Shown here piece by piece: positions 50,429 through 62,765 of a DNA stretch of 64,000 bases (within the stretch, counting starts at the first letter, position 1; each line of letters begins with the position of its first letter). Below the pieces are notes generated by a model. That model saw only the letters and a list, made by a program, of their open reading frames with translations. It searched no databases and was not told where the DNA came from. The stretch comes from Eopsaltria australis (lineage: Eukaryota > Chordata > Aves > Passeriformes > Petroicidae). The stretch lies in the NCBI GenBank assembly GCA_034509425.1, contig JAVTVJ010000343.1:1700501-1764500 (forward strand). The letters run 5' to 3'. The position numbers were made by a program, and so were the translations under genes.

Positions 50429-52740
50429 TTTCCTTTATCCTTCACATGTCTTTTGTGGATTGTAAGTCTCTGGCAGCATCTATAAACACTCCCCTAATTA
50501 TATGTCACTGTAAGACAGGAATAATGGCAATTAATACGGTATTGCAGTTCATTAGATTTCCTGAGTTCTGGCCCATTAGTTGATAGAAAAGAGCTTCTTT
50601 AAAAATGTGAAGTCAAAGTTATTTTTAACTGTGTTTTCGGTTGTTTAATCTGGGGCATTTTGGAAATGCAGACTGAGGGAAGATGGATTTTTCTGGCTCT
50701 TGCTCTGAAAGTGTCCATGACTGTGATGGGACAGATTGGAGCCCAAGGTATAAGTACTACTGAGAATTAGGATACCCTGATACAGGCGCAATGTAGTATT
50801 TTTATGAGGCTGTGGCTTTTGGTAGCAGGAATGCTCAGTTTTCTGCAGATACAATGAGGCTTTTCCTTTCCCAAAAGCCATCTTGTAAATTCTAGCTTTG
50901 GGTAGGCCTTGAAATACTTAAGACTTGGGTTGGTTGGAACAAAATCTATCTCTACAAAATGAACTACACAACTGTTAATGATGACAGAACTTTTAATGTA
51001 GGTGGCCAAAACACAGGAAGGCACACTTTGTCCCAGACAAGGTGCTGCTGAGGGAGGGTGGACTGCCAGGGTAGAAAAGCAGAAGGCACAGTGGTGTTGG
51101 TGCCACAAAGTACAGAAGCACAAAAAATGGTACAGCACAATTTGCACAGAGCAGCAAGCCAAACTTTGTGCTTGAGGAAGGATATGTCCCTGAGCAGTGT
51201 GACACGGTTACACCTCTCACCTGAACGTTACATCTCATGGGCATTAAAGATCCAGGGATGTCAATCAGCTGTGGAGTATTCTTCATAACTGGAGGACACA
51301 TGATTACTTTTTATGTGCAAGATATTCTAATTATCCTGTAGGCATCCATTTCAGGTTACAGAATTATTATTGAAAGCCATTTAATTTTCAGTGGCAGTCA
51401 CTTGAGTGGACAAAGTAGAGTAGCACAAGAAAATTACTTAGCACAGATCCAGATCCTCCATCATTTGCTTATACAGAATGGCATTAAAATACTAATAGGT
51501 AGCGAATGCAGTGTGTTGCTAGTATCAGACCACTAAGAGTATGAAAAAAATATATAATTTTTAATTATACCTGCATGAATTTTCTGGATAAAATGACTAG
51601 CAAATATTTATTTACAAGCGTGTGATACAGTATTGTTATCCTGCACATACCAAACTTCTATGGGCAATAACCAAACTGTCCACAATCAGTGTAAAGAGCA
51701 GAAACACAAACAAAAAAAGATTCCAAGACTTTTAGGAAAGGATCTAAATTCATATACATGAGTCTGTGAATTAAGAAGAAATTTTCCTTGTGGACAAGTA
51801 GTCTCTGCACAACCTACTGCAGAGTTTCTGGCATGCTCATCTGAAGCTAGCCAATTTTATAAATGCTTTACGGAAGAAGGTAGACAACTTATCTGATCCA
51901 GCATATCCTCTGTGTACTCACATGAAAAATGAGAGCCTTTTATATTATGCCTACCATGAGCAGTTTTGTCTGCTATAACTCTGTTCTTGATACTTTTCCA
52001 AATGTAAATTAAACCAACTGGTGAATAAAATTTCCTTTTCTATATACCTTCTCCTCTCCCTATTCCTATCCCCACTGCAGAGGACTGTAAATTGCCACCT
52101 CCTTACACTACAGCATAGAGCATGTCTGGGAAATAACACCTGGAGCTCAGAGGAGCTCAGGTGGTACCACAAGAAGAGAAAAAGATACCAGCTCTGATGA
52201 CCTGCTGGGTTTCTGCCCCAGCACTGTGTGATTCACATGAGGCTTCACTTCACCTGTTGGATGTTTGTGTTTGCAGTCCTTCTCCATGATAAGGTGGCTT
52301 TCATTAAGATGGCAACTTAAACTCACTACATGGGCCCCATCAGAAAGGGACAACATTTCAGAGGGTTGAGGCAGAAGCTACAGGTACACTGACACAGGAG
52401 AGGGCAAGCTGTCTTTTTCCAGTGTCTTTAGGGCAATTTAGGGCTTTTTAGGGATGGGAGCTGTAGGCTATAGTCCCCAACAGTACTATCTGTGATGTGG
52501 TCTGCTTAGGCTGTGACACACCTTACACCTCTTCCCTCCATGCAGGACCCAGGCAGGGAATTCAAACGAAAGTTGTACTCCAGATTTAAAGGAAGGGTAC
52601 CAACTACAAAGTGTGAGTATACAGTCTTTCTCCCAAGGGATCTCCACTGGGACATCCCTCAAAAGGGATGAGGAAGTGTGAGGGCTGGAGAACCAGCATT
52701 ACTACAGGCATTTGGTGCTGTATTTATTGCTTTGATTTTG
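50429..52740. other. Unique non-coding DNA
   Basis: Nothing named. About 50990-51300 is GC-richer than its flanks with overlapping open frames on both strands. It resembles neither CR1 nor the LTR at 46.8 kb and remains unassigned. Confidence 0.5.
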
Positions 52741-52945
52741 GGCATTTCAGTTTAAAGTCAGTAAAAGCTGCAGGAATTAAGCATATTGGAAAAGCAGACC
52801 CAGCTTGTCTTAAATTGACTATCCAGGGCAAAAAGCTTCTCTGGAAAAATTTTATTGTGGGTCTGTAGATGCAGTTGCTTGCCAACATTTTTATATTTAA
52901 AGGTATAACACCCTTCAGGTTTCTCAAGAGATATAAAAGCTTACA
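52741..52945 (+). repeat. Diverged direct repeat, copy A
   Basis: It shares with copy B (53518) a series of collinear matches: ggcatttcagttt at the left edge, an exact 13-mer gtcttaaattgac (52806-52818), ca(a/g)aaagct(t/c)ct (52826-52837), ttttatt(tt)gtg (52851-52860) and acccttcaggtttct (52910-52924). By eye, identity over the aligned parts is roughly two thirds with small gaps. No family is recognised. Confidence 0.6.
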
Positions 52946-53517
52946 ATCTTCCTTTCCCAATGATTTTGGTATTTTTATTGTTTTCTGGGAAGATGCAATA
53001 TTACATTTGGTATTGCTGATTAGTAATCTTTGCTACATCTCAAATTTCTTTTATTTATTTACATGGAGGTAGTATAAATCACCTGTCCTGAGATTTTCCC
53101 ACTGTGTTCCACAGAAGCACAGTCAGTAAGGCTGTGGTGAGGGTGAGATTTGTCATTGAGGGCTGGTGTCTGAATGGTCCCAAGTCATCTGATCCTAAAC
53201 ACACAGGACCCTTGATTATAACCCATTTCTGGAGCCCACAGTAGGCTATGGTCTCTGTCTCCCACCATGATATCCAGGCAGCTGGAAGTACCTCTGGGTA
53301 CAGGGCCACTTCCACAGCAGGATTAATTTTTGTACCACTGACAGGAGTCTTCAGTGCTATAAATTCAAATAAGTTTGGAAACTGCTGGATTGTAGGACAA
53401 CTCACAGTTTAGCAAGATGCTGCCTGAGGATTTTTCAGAAAAAAAAAAAAATTAGAAGAAAAAAGGAGAGAAAAATAAAAGCATACGAACTTATGCTAAA
53501 ACGGCCCTCTGACTTGA
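52946..53517. other. Spacer between the direct repeat copies
   Basis: A minus-strand open stretch (53079-53405, 108 codons) lies here; I recognise no domain in it. An A12 run lies at about 53441-53452. Confidence 0.4.
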
Positions 53518-53735
53518 GGCATTTCAGTTTTAATTCAGTGAGGAGATTGTGGGAACTCAGAATTTTCACAAAGCAAATCCATACCCAAGTGTCTTAAATT
53601 GACCACCCAAAGTCAGAAAGCTCCTTCTGAGACTTCTTGCTTTTATTTTGTGTATGAATTATTAAATCGTTATGAATTACCCATTCATCTTCAGGCTTCT
53701 GAACTGAATCTGAAATCCTGTACATTCTGTATAAT
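53518..53735 (+). repeat. Diverged direct repeat, copy B
   Basis: It is the counterpart of copy A, about 780 bp downstream: ggcatttcagttt (53518-53530), gtcttaaattgac (53591-53603), gtcagaaagctcct (53611-53624), ttttattttgtg (53641-53652) and cttcaggcttctg (53691-53703). The growing offset (777 to 785 bp) reflects small indels. It overlaps an open frame of 70 codons (53599-53811) that has no known domain. Confidence 0.6.
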
Positions 53736-55079
53736 ACAGAAAATTAAGATTATGCGGATGGAAAATACTACCCTGCTGCAGTTTTCTCCTAAGATGTCTT
53801 ACAAATATTGAGCACCGAGCCCCTGTGCAGAATGCAGCTGGGAGCCATTCAAGTAGTTCTTTCAGGGATGGTACAGGAAGATATGCAAGGAGATAGGAGT
53901 ATCTGAGGCTTCCACCAAGAGGCAGTAATTCCAGGAAGCGAAGCTCACAGGAAGGTGTGGTGCTCCTTTCAGCAGTGACATTAATGCTTGCTAATTTCCT
54001 TGAATGCTACTGCCTAAGCATTTTATGATTGCTTTCCACATCCCTGAGAACTTCTGTGGAGACTGACAAATATTTGTGCTAGGACTACAAATAGAGTTTT
54101 ACAACACACCACTAAGATCTTGAGAGGTCTTCCTCCAAAATACTTGCAGATATTCTGTCGATGACCAACATTCACTGAATCTGTTATTAAGTAATAGCCA
54201 TTAATTCAATAATCCACCAGAAATTAGGACTCTAATGTGCTTCCAGTATTCGCTTTTAGAGATTGCTCTGAAATTTCATCACGTGACAGTTTTCAATCCC
54301 AGCAAGCTCCTCCAGGTCAACAAGTAAAAGGCAGTAACAAAGCAAAGCAAAACATTTAACAAATTCAATGAGCATCTATTATCAGCCTGATTACACACTG
54401 CACCACACAGAGTCCTAATGATTTCAGTGAGGCTCCATGCAGCATAAGGAGTCTCCCATGCAGATTAGATTACAAGATCAGGGTCTCCATATGGAACATC
54501 TCCTCCATTCACCCCTTCCTGTTCTGAATAGAGCAGTCTAAAACAAAGGCCTGGTTTTTTGCATATTTGCAAGGTTATAATTCTTGATAGACTTGCACAA
54601 TGATTCAAATGATAATAGCTAAGAAAATATTTCTCAGTGCTATTTACAGCCTGTGTTGGCTTTTCTCACCTCGGTCACTCACTGCAATCTTCTCTGTCCA
54701 GTTATCTTTCTAATAATCCTTTTGATGCATTTCAGCTGCAACAGCATTAGGTGTAAATGCCTAAAATCATACCATTCAGTTCCCAGGAATAATTTCATGG
54801 GAGGACTGTCATGAGTGTGTAATATTAAGGGGAAAAAAAATCAAATGTCAGAAACTTCATATTGATACTTTGATCAGAAGCAATATGAGACTGAAAGTTT
54901 TTGAACAACAAACCATTTGAGAGTGTGTAACATGCTTGTGAAAATATTCATAGCATAATTAGATAAATAACAGATCCAGTGTCTATTTTTACTTTCCCTT
55001 GATGAGAAGCTTTGCAGGAGAGACTGCTGGTAGTTAATTCTCCCTAACAACAATCTGTGTAATCACAAACCCCAATTAG
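53736..55079. other. Unique non-coding DNA
   Basis: Nothing named. The last 300 bases become motif-dense and lead into the candidate conserved block. Confidence 0.5.
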
Positions 55080-55690
55080 CTGTGCCTGTTCTATGCTATA
55101 CAAACTATTTCCTTAGCGCTTCACATCACTACTTTGTAATTAGCTTTCATCTACACGAGCTTTGACTAAAAAAATATAAAAGAGTGTAAGTGATTGTACT
55201 GCCACTCAGTATTCTGCGAAATAATCGCTAGCGATTTCAATCAGATTAATTTTATCACCCGTATTAAGGAAAATTACCTCCCTCTTCACTCTCTACAGCT
55301 GAGGGCTATTTCATTTCCTGAGATGTTCATAAAAGCATAATATAAAGCAATCTGTAATTGTAAATATCCTTCCCTAATAACTTTGAGATATTTCCTTAAT
55401 ACATCTTTACATTTGGAGTTTCCGTTCCATAAAATACAGTAACAAGTGCTCTATTATGTTTTAAGTGTGTGCTGTTAAGCTGGACAACTTAGCGCTGTCC
55501 TTCCTGTTTTTACATAGGGTTATATTTAACTTGCAGATAATGGGAACAAGGTTTAAAAGTGATGGAGCGGAATAATGGCGTTACAGCAATAATATATCTT
55601 GCCTTTGTGAGGAATAGAACTTTACGGCCTATTTCAGGTCAGCCAACACCAATTCCATTTTTCACAGCCTGACAACTTTCACCTTCACCC
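55080..55690. promoter_or_regulatory. Candidate conserved non-coding element (enhancer-like)
   Basis: Some 600 bp of AT-rich but high-complexity sequence without repeats. It is packed with homeodomain-type cores (gtaattag 55136-55143, gattaatttta 55244-55254, tgtaattgtaaat about 55352-55364). CpGs are retained, which is unusual for this AT-rich window. It holds a perfect 14-bp palindrome, aatcgctagcgatt (55223-55236), and two copies of ttagcgct (55113-55120 and 55489-55496). No coding frame crosses it. These features are typical of deeply conserved developmental enhancers, but conservation is not visible in a single sequence, so this is inference. Confidence 0.35.
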
Positions 55691-58399
55691 ACACTCCAGA
55701 TGGGTATTAAAAACTACTTTCCAAACAAAACTGAGGTTTGGCTATGCCCACGTTTTACACCTGGGGAAAGCCCTTTGATACTTAAAATCTACATAAATAA
55801 TATAAAATAAATCACAATAAAAACACACAGCCCGCAACAGCCACATGCCACTGGCTTGTGTGGTGAACCTCCCAGCTCTTCAAAGAGCAAAGCAAATTGC
55901 TCATGTCCTGTGGGAGGTGTCATAGCAGTGGAATTTCTGCAACTGCAACACTTGCATGTTCAACTGCTGCAGCAAGGACATGGCATCAGTAAAAATTTAG
56001 CACCTGGTTTGTGGGAAATGTGAAGTGTGTGCTAGGAGGACCACAGCAGGTCAATAAAGCACCACCAAGAAGATTCATTAAGGTGTTCAGGCCACCAGCA
56101 CTTTTCACTTAACAGATCCAGGAGAGGTGAACATGTGATAGCTAGTGTGGGAAGCTCTCTTCCTGAGCTGACTGCACCCTGTGTTGTTCTGTAAGTATTG
56201 GTCCTGAATATATCTATGCATTTAAAAAAAAATAATAACAAAGGAAAACAAACAAAAGGCACTGGGTGACTAAAGTGCATCCTCACCCATATATGTGCAT
56301 GTTGTCTGTATTGCTGTGCTTTCCCACAGCATCCTCAGCTTCATCACAGAGGTACAAGGCCACTGATACAGATAGCATTTATATCAGGGCCAACACAGCT
56401 TAAGGCTGTTTTAATCAGCCCCTGTTCTCCTCAGAAAGTAGTCTTCCAGCCTTTCAAAAGTAAAGGCATCTCATCATCTGAGTGGCTCTGTTCTGTGCTT
56501 TATCTGGCTTCTCCCTTGGACTGTCTCACTGATCCCTAATTATTGCAGTTTGAGAGCTGGTTGTAAATAGGAAGTCTATCTGTCATATTGGAGAGATGAT
56601 AAAGACCAAGACAAGTAAGGGAGCATCCCCATTGGAGAAGGAAATTCTCCCTACCTGCTGCAGTGGAGTCTGAAATGTTCCCGAATAGTGAAGCTCCAGG
56701 GACAAATGAGGGGAGCAAGTCACACAGGTTGTCCCAGCACACTGTGAATCACTGCACATTGTTGTACATGCCTTGGCACTTTCCTGCTCTGTACTGCATG
56801 TGGGATGAACAGTAACAGTGTATCTTGAAGTCTTAGAAATGTGGCTGGTACTGGAGATGTGATGCAGTTTCATTAGCATTGTGGTGTCAGGATATGGTGG
56901 ATGTTATAGATCACATCTCACTGGAATCAAATGTATTGCACTCACCTTTCTTTCTACAGGAGCAAGATAAACTTCCAACCTTTTAGTCAAGTTCAGTCTC
57001 ATCTAGAGCCAACACCTTCACTGTTTGCAAACGTGCCTCTTTGTATACGTGGATGGGACACACCAGATATATAGGGGATGCAATGGGTTAATTTCCTTTG
57101 CTGCTCACTTAAGACACGGGAGAGACATTTATCTCCTCTCTTTACCACTATCCACATTTCCATGTTGGTAGAAGACACTGAAGACCAGATTACACGCTTC
57201 ATCTTAGCATGACAGAAATTCTAAAAACTTATCAGAAAGTAATTTTCAATTGGCCTGAGTCTTTGCAGGAATCCCTGTGCTTGCACCTTTCCCAAGGATG
57301 TTGTCAAAAATGAGGCCTGCAGCTGGTATATCCCCACATGGCACAGATATTCCCAACAGAAGTGTCATCTTCCACTCCCTTTTTTTCTGCTTAAGGAGCG
57401 TGCAGGGACAGGGATGCAGGAGACAGAAACACTGAATCCCCTGAGGAAAAGGAGACAAAGTCATCACAAGAAGAAAGGCTTAAGTTTATACATTTCCAGA
57501 AAAACTCAAACATATGCTGAATTTTAATTTTATCATGCCTAAATTTCCACTTCTGAGAAGGCCAGCTAATAAACAAAGTCACCTATTGCAGTTGTATAAA
57601 TGTTGCATCCCCACTGTTTTATATTTTCAGGAAATAAAATGAAACTAGTAAAAATCCAGTATCTCTGGCAAATATCTGAAACTCTTTTATGTGGAACAAG
57701 GATACAGCTAGGGCTGAAAGAACATGTGTTTTCAGTCCCATTGAAAATTTCACTGTCTTCATATTTGCTTTTATCCCAATTTGGAACAGAAAGTTAAACA
57801 TTGACTACTGAAACTTCTGAAAATCATAAAGTTCAGAAATGTCAAAACATGCCACTTTAGTATTTCTGATCTAAAGGAAATGCTGAATATAACAAAACTG
57901 CAACAGTGAATAACATTTTCTGAATGAAACCAAAGCATTTCAGTTTAGCTCTGTTCAGTACCAATGTATGTCTCCCTGACATGATCTTGATACCTCACAA
58001 AAGCTGGAGATTAGGTGCTATGCATTATTAATTTTTTGCTATGGACAGACTTTCTAAGTGTGCCACAAGGTACACATCACCCATCATACAGATCCTCAGG
58101 TAAGATATCCAGTTGCATCTTGTGAAGTGCAATCCACTGAAGAGATATTTCCATATGGATCTTGGTCATCAGGCTGCTAGGCACAGCAACACTGCAGAGC
58201 AGCACAGAAAACTGTCAAATAGAGCTGATATCAAATATTTAGCTTACCTGAACAAGACAAATGGTTTTGGATTGTGTTGATCCAATCCCAAGCAAGACAC
58301 ACTCCTCCGGACTTCTAAAGCCATTGATGTAATTGTTAAATATTACACTGAATTACATGCATCTGTACAGTGGTCATTCATAAAGATACTCTAGGCTCT
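55691..58399. other. Unique non-coding DNA
   Basis: Nothing recognised. Short A-rich low complexity occurs at about 56222-56257. Confidence 0.55.
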
Positions 58400-58690
58400 G
58401 TTGGGGTAAAATAACGTGCATTACTGAGTAGTTATACAGATGACTGCTGCATTTTATCATTAGGTATTAAAATACCGTGAGTTTATTGACTGAGACAAAG
58501 TCAGCTAAGATAATGACAAATTTTCTGACCACTATAAATACATTTTGCTGTCACATTTAAAACAGTAGATAATTAATGCAGAGCCAGCTGCTACTAATAT
58601 ACAGTACTAAAACTTGCTAATACAAGGCTATAATAAAGCTGTTAATACTGATAAAATCATATAGCATTTTAAACTATGGCAAAATTTTCC
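58400..58690. promoter_or_regulatory. Candidate conserved non-coding element
   Basis: AT-rich, repeat-free and motif-dense: gataattaatgcagagccag (58568-58587), a CTGCTGCATTTT-type string, ctataaatacattttg and gttaatactgataaaatcat. No coding frame is present. The support is the sequence texture only. Confidence 0.25.
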
Positions 58691-61600
58691 TTAGAATTGT
58701 TTCCTTGCTATGGAAGGGTTTGCAACATTTTGGGTTTCTTTTCCTAATTAATCTCCAGCAGCATATATCATGTTATCTGTCATAAATAAAGTCAGCCCTT
58801 GCCTCAAGGGTCCTGCAGTTTAACAGGCAACAACAAGAAAGTCAAGATGTGTTAGAAATCTAAGCCAAGTAGGATTCATTATTTACCTTATAAGAGAAGC
58901 TGGATACCCCATCAAGCACAGGACTTCACTGTTTGCACATGCATTGCAGACAGATGAGGAAAGATAGTCTTTGTCCTGAAGAGCGTGAATTAAAATATAA
59001 ATCTAGAGGAAAGCACAGCTTAATAAAATTGCTTTTTTCCTGTAAGAGTATGTTCTTTCTCCTTTTCACTTAAACTCAAGAAAACCTGCAGTGGGGATGG
59101 GCGTTCAAAGGTGTAATCAAAACCTCTTGAAATCTGTGAAAGTTTTGGAGTATGCTTTTAAAAATTGAACTCTGGTTATCCAGATGTCTGAGAAATATCC
59201 TACTGTAAATGAAAGGAAGGCGTTCTCTACTAATTCTCCCACTCTTACAATAAAGCTAACTGAAAATGAGAATAGTTCTGATCACCAGAGTCCAAAATTG
59301 ATATTCCAAGAGTTTCATAACAGAAATTGGTTTGCCTCCATTTTACTAAATTATACTGTTCAGTAGTTAGAAACTCATTTTATAAGCAAATACGTACTTA
59401 CCTATTTTTTAAGGCTCTGACCCACTGATCTTCTTAATGGCTTATAACTACGAGTGTTCCAACTGGTTGATACCATCTGTCTGAATCTGCTAGACAAAAG
59501 GGTAGCGGACTAGATCTGTGGCTTTAGCTCATTTAGTTTATATTCAAGAAACTGTGACATTAGTCTTTGGTATGGAACACTGTTGAAATATTATGAAAGC
59601 CAAATGATTGTTCTTCTTTAACAGAAAAAGGAAAATGCAGCAACTAATTAAACAGCAATAAAAAAAGAATGACATGGCAGCTGTGGACTGTGTTATTCTC
59701 TGGTCCCTAGACAGAGCTGGGCACTAAAATAGCCTGTCTTCTGGGAATTCAGAAAGAGACACAGAAAAGGAAAAGTAGGTTTCCAAGTGCCAAAAGTTAA
59801 AACTGTCTCACTAAAATAAAGGCAAGAAGTAAAAGGAGTAGATGGTTGCACTGAGCTGTGTCTGGGGACCAGATCAGTGGGCTTGTGTATCATAGCTGTG
59901 GATGGTCCTGTGGCTGGTTCCCATGTGAATTCAAGGAATACAATCGCCTCCAATAAGCAGAGAAGACTGTCAGCAATAGATAGAAAAATCCTCTCTGCTA
60001 CAGGAGGTGTCAGAAGAGTGCTCAGCACACGGATGTTAACTGCCTTCAGGCAAAAGCAAAAGGCAAGTTTGTGTCAGTGACCAACATAGTTTCTGACATG
60101 CAATGCCCATGACATTGAATATTAAGGGTAAGAGAGATCAATGCCTCATTTTATCGAACTCAAGGTTTATATTCTACAAGCCTGTTTGGAACATGGTTTT
60201 CCCTGTAACAGTTAAACACTGACTAGAACCTTTATGACATAAGGGGTCCAATTTGCTAATGATCTGTGTCCATGTACAAATCAACTTAATAGCACTATTT
60301 CTGGAAATATTACAAGCAGAGAGATAAGTTTCACATTTGTCAAAGCTGTTCAAAACCATTAAACCATTTGAAGTCTTCTTTTTTTGAGAAGCATTAAAAA
60401 GATTTAGCAGTTTAAGGAGAGATCATGGCTATTTTCAGGCAATTATTTGAAACTGTTAAAATCTACCTCTGCTTTTTCCAAAATGCACACTGTGATGCCA
60501 TTAGGGAAGCTCTGACAGGAGTGTAGACAATGAATATTTTTTTTCCTTTCTCCTTTTTTATTTTAAATATTGTTTGGAGTTGCTTTAAGGACTCTACTCT
60601 AGCCATTTGGACCTATGGCTGTCTTGTTTCCTTGAGAATTATTAGTAGCAATCTGTGAAGAATCAGAAATTTATTTGTCTTTTGACACTGAGGACTATAC
60701 TTACAGTCCAAAACCTTTCCAACTGAAAAGCTGTCTTTAAAAAGACTTGGTGTTAGCAAGATTTTTTTTTCTCCTCAGCAAGAGGAATGTTCACAAAATT
60801 TAGATCAGGCTAAAACTAAAAATTTCTTTTTCTTTTTTTTTCCCACCAAAATTAATTAAATGTATACTCAGCTTGGTGCATGATATAGTTTGTCTAGGTT
60901 TCATAGAGCTTATCAATCCCTGTGGCAGTTCTGAGCACCTTTGCTCAAAACTTATACAATAATGTTTTTCCCCAAATCTAATTTGTCCTGAATCAGGGAA
61001 CATAGTTAAAATACAATGAACAAAGTTTCCAGTAATTACATCAAAATTAAAAATTCCTTTTACTCCAATCTAATTAAAATTAATTGAAAGCACATGCTTT
61101 AAACCAGCTTGCCATACTGTCAATGTGATCAGTTTGTCTTATTGTAGATAAAGGCATACCTGCTTGCTAAAAGTACACACGTTCTGGCTTCTTCTCTTGT
61201 CTTTGAATATTAATAAACTTCCCAGAAGGCAGGTGAGAAAAGTTTTCTCAGTCAATGCTTTGGCTCTTTGTGAAAAATGCTTTCAGGAAATAACACAGTA
61301 CTCACACTATCCAGAGACCTCAGCCAGGTCATGAAATGAAGCTGAAATGGTCTTTCAAGGGACTCTTCCTTCAGTGAAGAGAGATACGTTGTAAGTGTGA
61401 TTTAAGAATGTGAGTTTGTAGGGAAAGAGATGGCAAAGACAGACTCGAGAATGTGGAATGGACAGTAGAAATGTTTAGCTTGCATAGATAAACAACAAAC
61501 ATCTAATGTCTTCATAAATCACAAGGCAAAACTCCTTTCCTCATGTGGCACAGGGACTGCCAGGTAATACCACAGGATTCTGATTGTACATAATATATGC

Positions 61601-61739
61601 TGCTTACTGAATGAAATTATAGAGATAAAAATAATAATCTGATAAATATTTCTACAGTATTCAGAAAGGCAAAGAGCTGCTTTCTTTTCCTACACCTCCA
61701 GTCTTTTCCCTTCCCTTCTTTCAGTTGACAAACACGGCT
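58691..61739. other. Unique non-coding DNA
   Basis: No exon or named repeat. A minus-strand open stretch (59693-60028) has no recognisable domain. T-rich runs lie at 60537-60544 and around 60826-60842. Confidence 0.55.
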
Positions 61740-61812
61740 TTCTAGGTGAGATACAGACACAAGTATGCAAACACACACAAAAATACACACATGCATCCAT
61801 GCATGCACACAT
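61740..61812 (+). repeat. Degenerate CA-rich microsatellite
   Basis: Interrupted CA repeats: aaacacacacaaaaatacac, then acatgcatccatgcatgcac acata. The Cys/Val-rich minus-strand frame over it is an artefact. Confidence 0.85.
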
Positions 61813-62669
61813 ATTTTAGCTTGGTATTTGTTTAAAGGCTGCTGTGCAAAGTCTGGTGGATTCCTGTGTCCTATGGACTATGCATCTTCGGGACAGACAC
61901 ACACAGTGTGTTTTGGAGGCACCACTTTGACTTAAAAACAAACGCACCTGTCCCAGCTTCAAATAAACATGGTAACTAGACAAAAAAGGTGGCACTGCCA
62001 GATAGAGAAGGTGTGTAGGTAAAACAAAAATTTCAGCTTCCTATGTCCCTCTCTTTCTGTTTTGTTTCCTTTTTTGAAAATGGATTCCTTTATCAAGAGT
62101 TACTCACTTTGCACTTTTTGCAATCAGCAGTGTGTAGAATCAGTCCACTAATGTTCTCCATCTCTGCTGTCACTTTCATCTAAAGTTATCAGAGGATGCT
62201 ACCACAATATGTAATCCCCACAATACTAATTTGAGTATGAGCCACTCTTTTGTACAAGTGAAATCACAGCTGATTTTTGGCAGCAGTGGAAATATAATTA
62301 ACCCCTTTGCTTTCCCCTTCTTCCTTTCCAAGGTCCTAAGCATGTTTGTTCTGACCTCTACATCTTGCAAAAATGTTGGTGAGCCACTGTGGTAGACAGT
62401 ATCAGAGAACTAAATATGCTGAAAAACTACCTTTCTTTGGAGGCAAAGGAACCTGTTTCAGGAACTTGTTTCAGCCAAGTCAGTCCCCAGCTGAGTTTCA
62501 CCATGGACGTTTGTGCCAGGACAGCACCAGGGCAGAAACTATTTGCCAACAGAGCAAAATGGCAGTACTGTGCCTGCTAAAGCTATAACTGCCTTTGCAT
62601 ATCTACCTATAATCTAAAAAAAGAATAATTTACATATAGGGTTCTGCCTTTTGTAGGATCAGGGTCAAA
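61813..62669. other. Unique non-coding DNA
   Basis: Nothing recognised. Two overlapping short plus frames near 62373-62588 show no domain. Confidence 0.55.
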
Positions 62670-62765
62670 AATCAAATCCTTAGTTAACCACTCAAGGTCA
62701 CAGAGAAAGTCAGCAGAGACAGGATATGATCCCAAAGTTTGTTTACTGGGTCTGCATCATCCTGA
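62670..62765 (-). repeat. MIR-like ancient SINE fragment
   Basis: The string tagttaaccactcaaggtca, then cagagaaagtcagcagagac, then aggatatgatcccaaag matches the reverse complement of the MIR core and flank in order. That is GTTAAGTGACTTGCCCAAGGTCACACAGC..GTCAGAG..GGATTTGAACCCA. It is the best of the four MIR-like pieces in the window. Confidence 0.6.

Noticed and set aside
59693..60028. Minus-strand frame of 111 codons
   Set aside because: No domain, no splice context and unremarkable composition; likely chance.
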